Positions 1 through 6,260 of a DNA stretch of 8,007 nucleotides are shown piece after piece. The stretch is taken from the NCBI GenBank assembly GCA_002702965.1, contig PADE01000105.1, positions 7,834-15,840 on the forward strand, read 5' to 3'. This DNA is from Planctomycetaceae bacterium. GTDB lineage: Bacteria; Planctomycetota; Planctomycetia; Pirellulales; Pirellulaceae. Both the position numbers and the translations under genes were made by a program. A model generated the notes under the pieces. It had not been told where the DNA came from. It worked only from the letters and a program-made list of their open reading frames with translations, and made no database searches. Position 1 is the stretch's first letter; every line of letters begins with the position of its first letter.

Positions 1-255
1 TTCAGTTTTCCGCACACGGTCGTCGTCGATCCGGCCGGGACCGCCTATGTGGCAGATGGGTACAAGAAGACGATCTGGAAGATCCCGGCCGACGGCAAGC
101 CACAGGCCTGGGTGCAGGGAGCGCCACTGGTCAACCCGGTTGGCCTGGCCTGGCGGGGAACACAGTTACTGGTTGTCGACCCCCGCGCCAAAGCCGTATT
201 TCAGATTACCAGCGACGGGAAGTTGAGCTCGCTGGAATTCAAGACCGATCCGTGA
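1..255 (+). CDS. NHL/SMP-30-type beta-propeller protein, C-terminal fragment
   Basis: The reading frame is open from the first base and stops with TGA at 253-255, so only the last 84 residues are present and the start lies left of the window. Two NHL-like blades are visible. Residues about 4-28 read PHTVVVDPAGTAYVADG followed by an I/W-K-I strand, and residues about 45-70 read NPVGLAW, LLVVDP and AVFQI. Both show the pattern (P/G)-x-hydrophobic-DP-x-G-x-hydrophobic-x-V-(A/V)-D that is typical of NHL or gluconolactonase-like propellers. Such proteins are usually secreted or periplasmic binding or hydrolytic propellers, but the N-terminus that would show a signal peptide is missing, so no function is assigned. 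A GTG at 49-51 lies in this frame, but the homologous blade pattern continues upstream of it, so it is internal. The gene is convergent with trxB. Confidence 0.75.
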   Translation, partial: FSFPHTVVVDPAGTAYVADGYKKTIWKIPADGKPQAWVQGAPLVNPVGLAWRGTQLLVVDPRAKAVFQITSDGKLSSLEFKTDP

Positions 256-310
256 TCCGACCGACGTCAGTCGCGCGCAATAGGGGGCGCAGCGGCACTC
301 TGATCCGGGT

Positions 311-328
311 CTTCCGGAAGCGCGGAAG
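311..328. terminator. Weak hairpin between two convergent genes
   Basis: In the 83-bp gap between the propeller gene and trxB, CTTCCG (311-316) pairs with CGGAAG (323-328) around the 6-nt loop GAAGCG. The position suits a bidirectional terminator, but there is no T-run on either side and the stem is only 6 bp. The left part is also a self-complementary 10-mer (311-320), which allows an alternative fold. This is a suggestion only. Confidence 0.2.
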
Positions 329-338
329 TGATCGGGGC

Positions 339-1394
339 CTAAAGACCCTGGTCGGCGAGCCAGCGCTCGGCATCCAGAGCGGCCATACAGCCGGTCCCAG
401 CAGACGTAATCGCTTGGCGGTAGTAGTCGTCCGCTACGTCGCCGGCGGCAAATACGCCAGCCACATTGGTGCAGGTGCGAAACGGCTGTGACCACTGGAT
501 ATAGCCCTCCTCGTTCATCTCCAGCTGGCCCTTCAGAAAGTCGGTGTTGGGGGTATGGCCGATCGCCAGGAACATGCCACCCGCAGGTAACTCGTGTGCA
601 GAATCATCGACCGTGCTCTTGATCCGTACGCCAGTGACTCCGCCTGTGTCGGTCCCCAGGACCTCTTCGACGACGTGATTCCAGACGATGTCGATCTTTT
701 CGTCATCGACGGCGCGCTGTTGCATGATTTGGGAGGCCCGCAATTGATCGCGGCGATGGACCAAGTGGACTTGACTGGCAAACTTGGTTAGGTAGGTCGC
801 TTCCTCGACCGCTGAGTCGCCCCCCCCGACTACGATCAGCGGCTGATCTCGAAATCGCGGTAGGGCGCCGTCACAGACGGCGCAGGCGCTGACTCCGCGG
901 TTCTTGAAGCTCTCCTCCGAGGGCAGGCCGAGGTAGTTGGCGCGGGCGCCCGTGGCGACGATCACGGTGTGGGCTTCGATCGTTTCCCTGGCAGCGGTGA
1001 TCACTTTCAATGGTTGTCCTGACAAGTCGACATCGGCAATGTCCTCGCCGACGACCCGAGTGCCGAAGTTCAGCGCTTGTTGCTTCATTAACTCCATCAG
1101 TTCGACACCCTGCACCGCGTAGTGCGGCTGTCCATCGCGCTCGTGTTCCGCCGCGGGAGGTAGGTTCCAGTGACGGTCTTTGTCGACAGCGCTTTCCACA
1201 AAGGCACGCACATTCCCGGCCGGAAAACCAGCGTAGTTCTCGACTTCGGTGGTAAACGCGAGTTGTCCCAGAGGGATCATTTCGGGAGTCGCTGTTCCTT
1301 CAAACAGCAGCGGCTTGAGGTTGGCTCGCGCGGCGTAGATCGCCGCGGAGAAACCGGCTGGACCACTCCCAATGATGACGACTTGTTCGGGCAC
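339..1394 (-). CDS. trxB: Thioredoxin reductase (NADPH), class with extra FAD-domain loop
   Basis: This 351-residue FAD-dependent pyridine-nucleotide disulfide oxidoreductase reduces thioredoxin with NADPH in the cytoplasm. In order it shows the FAD dinucleotide motif GSGPAG (residues 9-14), GQLAFTTEVENYAGFP (43-58), the redox site C171-A-V-C174-D, the NADPH Rossmann motif GGGDSAVEEA (190-199), the 2'-phosphate-binding HRRDQLRA (213-220), and the C-terminal FAD motif GD (318-319) followed by RQAITSAGTG (326-335). Similarity to E. coli TrxB, as remembered, runs from end to end. The usual length is about 315-320 residues. The excess is mostly one insertion of about 33 residues (about 62-94) between the GFP motif and the MELMKQQA helix. 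The active site is CAVC rather than the common CATC. The start is GTG (1392-1394), supported by GAAGGG at 1404-1409. The gene is transcribed away from cstA, which it faces head to head. Confidence 0.95.
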   Translation of the reverse strand: MPEQVVIIGSGPAGFSAAIYAARANLKPLLFEGTATPEMIPLGQLAFTTEVENYAGFPAGNVRAFVESAVDKDRHWNLPPAAEHERDGQPHYAVQGVELMELMKQQALNFGTRVVGEDIADVDLSGQPLKVITAARETIEAHTVIVATGARANYLGLPSEESFKNRGVSACAVCDGALPRFRDQPLIVVGGGDSAVEEATYLTKFASQVHLVHRRDQLRASQIMQQRAVDDEKIDIVWNHVVEEVLGTDTGGVTGVRIKSTVDDSAHELPAGGMFLAIGHTPNTDFLKGQLEMNEEGYIQWSQPFRTCTNVAGVFAAGDVADDYYRQAITSAGTGCMAALDAERWLADQGL

Positions 1395-1403
1395 GTTCGG
1401 TTT

Positions 1404-1409
1404 CCCTTC
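1404..1409 (-). promoter_or_regulatory. Ribosome binding site for trxB GTG start
   Basis: GAAGGG on the minus strand lies 9 nt before the GTG at 1392-1394. It fixes this unusual start codon, which also places the FAD motif at the canonical distance from the N-terminus. Confidence 0.55.
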
Positions 1410-1516
1410 GACTGAATCGTTCGCGGCCTGGCCCGCAGGCGCGGCGGCCGACCTGTTGCGTGTTTCCCCCGCCCGAGGACACGGCTGCCCGCATCGATCC
1501 GGCGGCGCTGGCGGCC

Positions 1517-1544
1517 ATTATAGGACGGTCGAGAGGGAAGTCTA
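1517..1544 (-). promoter_or_regulatory. Candidate sigma-70 type promoter for trxB
   Basis: Read on the minus strand, TAGACT (1539-1544; 4 of 6 matches to TTGACA) is followed by a 16-nt spacer and a perfect TATAAT (1517-1522). The -10 box lies about 122 bp upstream of the trxB GTG, giving a leader of roughly 115 nt. A perfect hexamer in high-GC intergenic DNA is suggestive, but there is no transcript evidence. Confidence 0.4.
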
Positions 1545-1585
1545 CCGCGCGCCCGCGAGAGGCTGTCGCGGCGCGTCTGCTGGGG

Positions 1586-1593
1586 TATACAAT
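1586..1593 (+). promoter_or_regulatory. Candidate -10 element for cstA
   Basis: TATACAAT sits about 52 bp upstream of the cstA ATG and contains the -10-like hexamers TATACA and TACAAT. The -35 position holds only weak matches (for example CTGTCG at 1563-1568), so the promoter may need an activator or may be absent. The rest of the 250-bp divergent region 1395-1644 shows no supported gene. It is mostly GC-rich sequence with no repeat or clear operator that I can see. Confidence 0.3.
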
Positions 1594-1633
1594 AGTCCAA
1601 CGCGGTTTGGGCAAGTGTCGATTTCATGTTGCG

Positions 1634-1637
1634 AAGG
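1634..1637 (+). promoter_or_regulatory. Ribosome binding site for cstA
   Basis: AAGG lies 7 nt before the ATG at 1645-1647. It favours that start over an in-frame GTG at 1615-1617, which would add ten residues (VSISCCEGPL) ahead of the first membrane helix. Confidence 0.5.
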
Positions 1638-1644
1638 TCCGCTC

Positions 1645-3465
1645 ATGATTACGGTCCTGGTGGCGGTGTTCTCCTTTGTCGGGTTTATCGTGGCCTACCA
1701 CACCTATGGTCGCTGGTTAGCCCGGCGGATTTTCGGACTGGATGCCGACGCGGTCGTCCCCAGCCAGCAGCTTCGAGACGATGTCGATTTTGTCCCGACC
1801 AAGAAAGAGGTCATCTTCGGGCATCACTTCACCAGTATCGCGGGGACAGGGCCGATCGTGGGCCCCGCGATCGCCGTGTTTTGGGGCTGGTTGCCGGCGC
1901 TTTTGTGGGTCGTACTGGGATCGATTTTCATCGGCGCGGTGCACGACTTCGGCGCGCTGGTGGTTAGTCTTCGCAACCGCGGACAGACGATCGGTGAAGT
2001 GGCCGGGCGATTGATCTCGCCCCGCGCACGGCTGATGTTTCTGATCATCTTAGCGCTGGCGCTGACCGTTGTGCTGGCTATCTTCGGCCTGGTGATTGCG
2101 ACGATTTTCAAGATCTACCCCCAGTCGGTGCTCTCGGTCTGGGTGGAAATCCCGATCGCTGTGGCGGTCGGGTTGTGGGTGTACCGCAAGGGGGGAGGCT
2201 TGCTGCTTCCCTCGCTCGCGGCGTTGGCGCTGCTCTACCTGGCGGTCTATGTCGGTGTCTATTACCTCCCGATTTCCCTGCCGGTGTCCAACCCGGTCGT
2301 TGTCTGGACGCTGATCTTGATGACTTATTGTTACGTCGCGTCGGTGTTGCCCGTGTGGACCTTGTTGCAACCGCGAGACTTCATCAACAGCCACCAGCTG
2401 ATAGTCGCCTTGGCGCTACTGGTGGGGGGCTTGTTGATCGCTGGGTTGACGGGGAAGGCGGACCTGCTGGCCAGCGCTCCGGCAATTGCGCCCAAAGGGC
2501 CTATCGGTGCCCCGCCGATCATGCCGTTCTTGTTTATCACGATAGCCTGTGGTGCAATCAGCGGTTTCCACTGCCTGGTCAGCAGTGGCACCTCCAGCAA
2601 ACAGGTGGCGTCGGAAACCGATGCCCAGTACGTCGGCTACGGTGCGATGCTGCTGGAGGGCGCGCTGGCGGTGATCGTGATCTTGGCCTGTTGTGCGGGC
2701 GTCGGTATGGGTGTGCCCGCCGTCAGTGGTGGCGCCGAGATGGTGACAGGGCTGGAAGCCTGGCACACCAAATACGATCCGGAGGGATCCTGGGCCGGTT
2801 TCGGTCTCGGCCAAAAGGTGGGTGCATTTGTCGAAGGCGGAGCCAATTTTGTCGGTTCGCTGGGAATCGCGAAAGAAATGGCGGTGGGGATTATCGCCGT
2901 TTTGGTGGCCAGTTTTGCCGCCACCACCCTCGACACGGCGACGCGGCTGCAGCGGTACGTGATCCAAGAGCTGACGGGGACGCTGAAGATCACTCCTCTC
3001 ACAAACAAGTATGCGGCGACCGGTTTGGCGGTCGCGCTCGGCGCGGCGATGGCGATGGTGCCCGGTCCCAAGGGAATCGGGACGGGTGGGCTGATTTTGT
3101 GGCCGCTGTTCGGTGCCACCAACCAGTTGTTGGCCGGTCTGGCGTTCATGGTGATCGTGTTTTATCTGTGGCGTCGCAACCTGCCGATCTGGTTTGCCGC
3201 GGTTCCGATGATCGTGATGCTGGTGATGCCTGCCTGGGCCCTCAGCTGGCAGCTGTTCAACGGCAACAGCGGCTGGTTGGCAGCGGAACAGAGAAACTAC
3301 TTGTTGGGTCTCATCGGTATCGGAAATCTCGGACTTCAGATATGGATGATGGTCGAAGGCCTGTTGCTCTGGCGCCGCGCGCGAGGCGTGTTGGAAGAAG
3401 GGCTGCCACCGCTGCCTGAGAGGGTATCCAAACTGAAGACCGCTGCCGAGGGAACGGGGGCTTGA
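1645..3465 (+). CDS. cstA: CstA-family carbon starvation / peptide-pyruvate transporter
   Basis: This is a 606-residue polytopic inner-membrane protein. CstA and its paralogue BtsT in enterobacteria import peptides and/or pyruvate when carbon is scarce. Signature segments seen are FGHHFTSIAGTGPIVGPA (58-75), IGAVHDFGALVVSLRNRGQ (96-114), ISGFHCLVSSGTSSKQ (305-320), FAATTLDTATRLQRY (424-438) and WPLFGATNQLLAGLA (486-500). About 14 hydrophobic spans can be counted, the first at residues 2-20. E. coli CstA is about 700 residues. This shorter version ends soon after the last helix (about 551-577) and carries a charged cytoplasmic-type tail. The E. coli partner gene ybdD has no counterpart here: the next gene downstream is convergent and begins its stop 34 bp away. 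Substrate assignment within the family cannot be made from sequence. Confidence 0.93.
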   Translation: MITVLVAVFSFVGFIVAYHTYGRWLARRIFGLDADAVVPSQQLRDDVDFVPTKKEVIFGHHFTSIAGTGPIVGPAIAVFWGWLPALLWVVLGSIFIGAVHDFGALVVSLRNRGQTIGEVAGRLISPRARLMFLIILALALTVVLAIFGLVIATIFKIYPQSVLSVWVEIPIAVAVGLWVYRKGGGLLLPSLAALALLYLAVYVGVYYLPISLPVSNPVVVWTLILMTYCYVASVLPVWTLLQPRDFINSHQLIVALALLVGGLLIAGLTGKADLLASAPAIAPKGPIGAPPIMPFLFITIACGAISGFHCLVSSGTSSKQVASETDAQYVGYGAMLLEGALAVIVILACCAGVGMGVPAVSGGAEMVTGLEAWHTKYDPEGSWAGFGLGQKVGAFVEGGANFVGSLGIAKEMAVGIIAVLVASFAATTLDTATRLQRYVIQELTGTLKITPLTNKYAATGLAVALGAAMAMVPGPKGIGTGGLILWPLFGATNQLLAGLAFMVIVFYLWRRNLPIWFAAVPMIVMLVMPAWALSWQLFNGNSGWLAAEQRNYLLGLIGIGNLGLQIWMMVEGLLLWRRARGVLEEGLPPLPERVSKLKTAAEGTGA

Positions 3466-3499
3466 CCGCGGAGGTCTGCCGGCCCGTTACGGATTTCGA

Positions 3500-5122
3500 T
3501 CACGCGCCGATCGCGATCCACTCGAACTTGATGGCCAGCGCGAGCAGAATACCGCCAGGCGAAATGACAGCCAGGCTCAACCCGCAGACCCATAGCCAAG
3601 TAGTCGTCCAGGGTCCGGGAGCGATCCGAGGATCGACTCGGCGGTAGCGCAGATAGAGGGCTCCCAGCCCCAGGATCGGGTACATCACAGCAGCGATCAG
3701 GCTGCTGGTAATGGCGAGCATCTGGGGCGGATTCTCGAACAACCAGTAGGCGACCGAAAACAGCATCAGCATGACCACCGTGAGGATCCGAATATATTTC
3801 AGACGGGTCGGGTAGTGATCCGAATCGACGACTCCCACAATGCCCAACGCGTCGGTCAACAGGCGTGAGAACCCGGCGGTGCCTGCCAGCACCGTACTGA
3901 ACAGCACAAAAAAACCGCCCACTACGAACAGCGTGGCCGCCCAATCCGCCAGGCTCTCGGTATACATGTCACTCAGAATCTCGAGCGTCTGCAGGCCATC
4001 GGGAACGCTTCCTCTGGCATGCAGAATGGCCGCGCCCAGCAGGTAGAAGCAGATCGTACTGGCGGTGTAGACGACCATCGTCAACAGGACATCGGTGTAC
4101 ATCACCCGAATCCAGCCCCGGGCTCGCGCCGGCCATTCGGTTCCCGGCTGGACTTTGCCCACATTGCGGGCGTATCCCTTTTCTACGCACCAGTAGGTGT
4201 AGCTCCACATTTCGCCGTAGGCGACACCGGTCCCAGCGTAGGCGGCCAGTGCGGTCAGTACGACGAGTGTGGTTGCTGGGGGCATTTGCACCGCGAGGCC
4301 CTGGCGCAGGTCGTTCCAACTGACGGCGTAGTCGGTCCATTGCAACAGCACAGTGCAGACGATCGTCAGCAGAGTAAACGTCGCCACCATGGCGACCAGA
4401 GTTTTTTCTAGGGACCGGTAGCTGCCGGTGAGCAACAGCGCGGCTGCCAGTGCAGCCACCAGCATGGCCCAGATACGGGCGCCGTGTTCACCGAACTGGG
4501 GGAATGCCAAATGGACGGCCTGACCCGCGGCCCCCAGGATGGCGCCCGAATTGACAATCGTCAGCAGCATCGACGCCAGCCAAAGCCAGAGAAACCAGTT
4601 CACCCGAGGACGTAGAAATTGGTCAGCGCGCCAGCGGCGCAGCGAACCGCGGCGTAGTACAAGCGCTGCCCCAAAGACCGTTCCCAACGCTCCGATGCCT
4701 AGCAACAGACCCGAAAAGAATGTTTGCGAGTCTGTGGGTAGCTGCATGTACACGGCGACCGCAGTCACGCTCGCGGCCAGCACAACCGACAGCCAGGGCA
4801 GAGTTAACCACAACGGGCGCGCCCCACCCGGACCGGGCAGCGCATTGAAAACTTTCAGGAAAGTTTCCCCGCTGGAGATCGTGTGCCGCGCCACTTCGGC
4901 TTGGACGACGACTTTGATCAAACACGAGAGCAGGATGAACCACAGCAGTGTGAAGCCGGCGACCGCGCCCAGCTTGGTGGTCATCAGTAACTCGCCCGAG
5001 CCGACCACCGATCCCACCAGGATCATCCCTGGCCCGAGATGCCGCAGCGTCTTCCGCCAACCGCGCGGCGGCGCCACAAAAACGTCGTCGCTCTGTGCGT
5101 AGGGGTCGGAAGACTGGTTCAT
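3500..5122 (-). CDS. Nramp-superfamily membrane protein with altered metal-site motifs
   Basis: This is a 540-residue protein with about 12-13 predicted membrane helices after a short hydrophilic N-terminus (1-25). Helices 1 and 2 (residues 29-80) align well with Nramp (SLC11) transporters: L-G-P-G (29-32), then L-G-A-V-A-G-F-T-L-L-W-F-I-L-L-S (51-66) and Q-A-E-V-A-R (74-79). The helix-1 DPGN motif that binds Mn/Fe is replaced by G41-S-G-E44. The helix-6 MPH motif is also absent; that region reads YAGTGVAYGEMWSYTYW (295-311). The fold is therefore probably Nramp-like, but divalent-metal uptake should not be assumed. Substrate and direction are unknown. Start ATG (5120-5122) has no convincing Shine-Dalgarno. 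The gene is convergent with cstA and lies 77 bp downstream of the acyltransferase gene on the same strand, so read-through from the acyl cassette is possible. Confidence 0.8.
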   Translation of the reverse strand: MNQSSDPYAQSDDVFVAPPRGWRKTLRHLGPGMILVGSVVGSGELLMTTKLGAVAGFTLLWFILLSCLIKVVVQAEVARHTISSGETFLKVFNALPGPGGARPLWLTLPWLSVVLAASVTAVAVYMQLPTDSQTFFSGLLLGIGALGTVFGAALVLRRGSLRRWRADQFLRPRVNWFLWLWLASMLLTIVNSGAILGAAGQAVHLAFPQFGEHGARIWAMLVAALAAALLLTGSYRSLEKTLVAMVATFTLLTIVCTVLLQWTDYAVSWNDLRQGLAVQMPPATTLVVLTALAAYAGTGVAYGEMWSYTYWCVEKGYARNVGKVQPGTEWPARARGWIRVMYTDVLLTMVVYTASTICFYLLGAAILHARGSVPDGLQTLEILSDMYTESLADWAATLFVVGGFFVLFSTVLAGTAGFSRLLTDALGIVGVVDSDHYPTRLKYIRILTVVMLMLFSVAYWLFENPPQMLAITSSLIAAVMYPILGLGALYLRYRRVDPRIAPGPWTTTWLWVCGLSLAVISPGGILLALAIKFEWIAIGA

Positions 5123-5199
5123 GACGCTTGAGTGTGGCCGATTGCGGTTAGCGACGCAACGTGAAAACTAGTCACCGACTCGAACGTCGCGGTCTCGGT

Positions 5200-5925
5200 T
5201 CAGTAGCACTTGCGAAGCACGGCAAACGTCTGGACGACGCGAAACTGGAAGTGGCCCAGTTCGAGGTTCATTATCGCGTAGTTGCGACCCGAGTGATGGG
5301 TCCGGACCCGGCGCAGCCCCCGCTGCAGAAAGTCGTTGAACACAAAATAGTTGAGAATGGTACCCAGACCGCCCCGTTTGTAGGCGGCTGTGACGCCGGC
5401 CAACAGCAACAGCACGCTCGCATCGCCCAACGCGCGGGCCGAGTTAAAAGCGACGATCTCACCCGTCTGAGAGTTGGTCAACTTATGCAGCCACTCGTCG
5501 CTGCGCTGCCAGGAGGCCTCCAGGTAGTCTCGATAACGCGCAGCACCGAACGAGTCCTCGATCGCGGGATCCACGGTCCAGCGGTCGTCGGTAAAGGTAG
5601 TCGCGGCAATCTGCTGCACGGTTTGCAGGTCCTCCAGCTTCGTCACCGGCTCGTAGCGATAGGGAAATGGTTCGGTGCGGTAGCGTTTCTTGAGCCGCAA
5701 TTCGGAACGCAACTGAAATTCCACGAAGCGAAAACCGTGCTCTTCGAGGCAATGCGTGGTGGCCAGGTCTTCGACGGGAACCCGGCAGACGACATACCGC
5801 GGCTGATAGGCGCGCAGGTAATCGGCTTCCACGCGAGTCAAGTCCTCAACCCCCGCCGAGACATCGAGGTGAAGCACACTCGCCCCCAACACGGTCGAGT
5901 CGATTGGCTGCCGCTCTACGTTCAT
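5200..5925 (-). CDS. GNAT-family N-acyltransferase, WecD-like
   Basis: This 241-residue cytoplasmic protein has a two-part architecture. The N-terminal region (about 1-90) is a degenerate GNAT-like half, including EEHGFRFVEF (61-70) and LRLKKRYR (76-83). A catalytic GNAT domain follows (about 92-241). The acyl-donor pyrophosphate loop is K-R-G-G-L-G-T (183-189) after the strand VLLLLAGV (171-178). The C-terminal part SGRNYAIMNLELGHFQFRVV (212-231), followed by AVLRK, matches the S-x-x-N-x-A-hxNL-x5-GF-x-hV pattern typical of GNAT and WecD-type sugar N-acetyltransferases. WecD acetylates the amino group of a dTDP-linked aminosugar. Here the start ATG overlaps the stop of a carrier-protein gene (ATGA, 5922-5925), which suggests that the acyl donor may be acyl-carrier protein rather than acetyl-CoA. 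GGAG at 5936-5939 lies 10 nt upstream of the start. The acceptor is unknown. Confidence 0.78.
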   Translation of the reverse strand: MNVERQPIDSTVLGASVLHLDVSAGVEDLTRVEADYLRAYQPRYVVCRVPVEDLATTHCLEEHGFRFVEFQLRSELRLKKRYRTEPFPYRYEPVTKLEDLQTVQQIAATTFTDDRWTVDPAIEDSFGAARYRDYLEASWQRSDEWLHKLTNSQTGEIVAFNSARALGDASVLLLLAGVTAAYKRGGLGTILNYFVFNDFLQRGLRRVRTHHSGRNYAIMNLELGHFQFRVVQTFAVLRKCY

Positions 5926-6167
5926 GCGTCGTCGGCTCCCGGGTTGGATGGTCCGGCTTGCACCGCGAGCCAGAGTTCACCGGCGGTAGCAAGCCTCGAC
6001 AACTCCTCGGACATGACGGTCACGCCGTAATCTTCGTCGATCATACTGACCACGGTAAGCGCTCCCAGCGAGTCCCATTCGTCGAAGGAATCGAGTCGAC
6101 TCTCGGGCTGGACCTCGTCCGGCTCAACGCCTAACAGATCAGCCAGCTTTTCTAGAAAGGCTTGCAA
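5922..6167 (-). CDS. Acyl carrier protein 2 (TTG start)
   Basis: This 81-residue acidic acyl carrier protein has its phosphopantetheine site at D32-S33-L34 within DEWDSLGALTVVSMIDEDYG (29-48), at the start of helix II as in the PP-binding family. The preceding helix FLEKLADLLGV (4-14) and a third helix near 54-70 complete the fold. Length is normal for a stand-alone ACP. The start is TTG (6165-6167), supported by a strong AGGAG 8 nt upstream; no ATG or GTG is available in a suitable position. It follows the KAS III gene after 93 bp, the only non-overlapping junction of the cassette, and its stop overlaps the acyltransferase ATG. It is not the housekeeping AcpP: the site reads EWDSLG instead of the usual GADSLD, and no fab operon genes adjoin. 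It probably delivers a dedicated acyl group to the adjacent GNAT. Confidence 0.88.
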   Translation of the reverse strand: MQAFLEKLADLLGVEPDEVQPESRLDSFDEWDSLGALTVVSMIDEDYGVTVMSEELSRLATAGELWLAVQAGPSNPGADDA

Positions 6168-6175
6168 TGTGCTCG

Positions 6176-6180
6176 CTCCT
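6176..6180 (-). promoter_or_regulatory. Ribosome binding site for the TTG-started ACP
   Basis: AGGAG on the minus strand lies 8 nt before the TTG at 6165-6167. It is the strongest Shine-Dalgarno in the window and decides this rare start codon. The rest of the 93-bp gap (6168-6260) holds no convincing promoter or hairpin. Confidence 0.6.
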
Positions 6181-6260
6181 GGTGGTTCCCGGTCGCGGCA
6201 TGCCGGATTGACAAAGGTCGTCTCGGAAATCGATCGATGGGGCGCGCGGCGTTTGGTCCG

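Noticed and set aside
1372..1644. N-terminal extension of the CstA frame upstream of 1645
   Set aside because: The extension is not hydrophobic or family-like and overlaps the trxB start. AAGG before the ATG at 1645 and the usual CstA N-terminus support the shorter protein.
2175..3419. Long open frame on the + strand overlapping cstA in another frame
   Set aside because: It is rich in R, G and A with no recognisable domain, and lies wholly inside the well-supported cstA frame. It is a by-product of high GC content.
3902..3914. A-run on the + strand (T7 on the coding strand) in the Nramp-like gene as a frameshift site
   Set aside because: It encodes G-F-F in a membrane helix, the frame is intact on both sides, and there is no downstream structure or alternative product.
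5150..5190. GCGACG / CGTCGC inverted pair between the GNAT and Nramp-like genes
   Set aside because: The stem is only 6 bp with a loop of about 30 nt and no T-run, so it is not a credible terminator.
5161..6030. Open frame of 289 codons on the + strand opposite the acyltransferase and ACP2 genes
   Set aside because: It is antisense to two genes with clear family motifs, and its translation shows no domain.
6208..6213. Consensus TTGACA on the + strand in the ACP2-KAS III gap
   Set aside because: There is no -10-like sequence 16-18 nt downstream, and the direction would be antisense to the KAS III gene.
6227..6236. ATCGATCGAT repeat-like palindrome
   Set aside because: It is a short self-complementary 10-mer of a kind frequent in this GATC/CGATCG-rich sequence. 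It is not tandem beyond this and not linked to any gene start.
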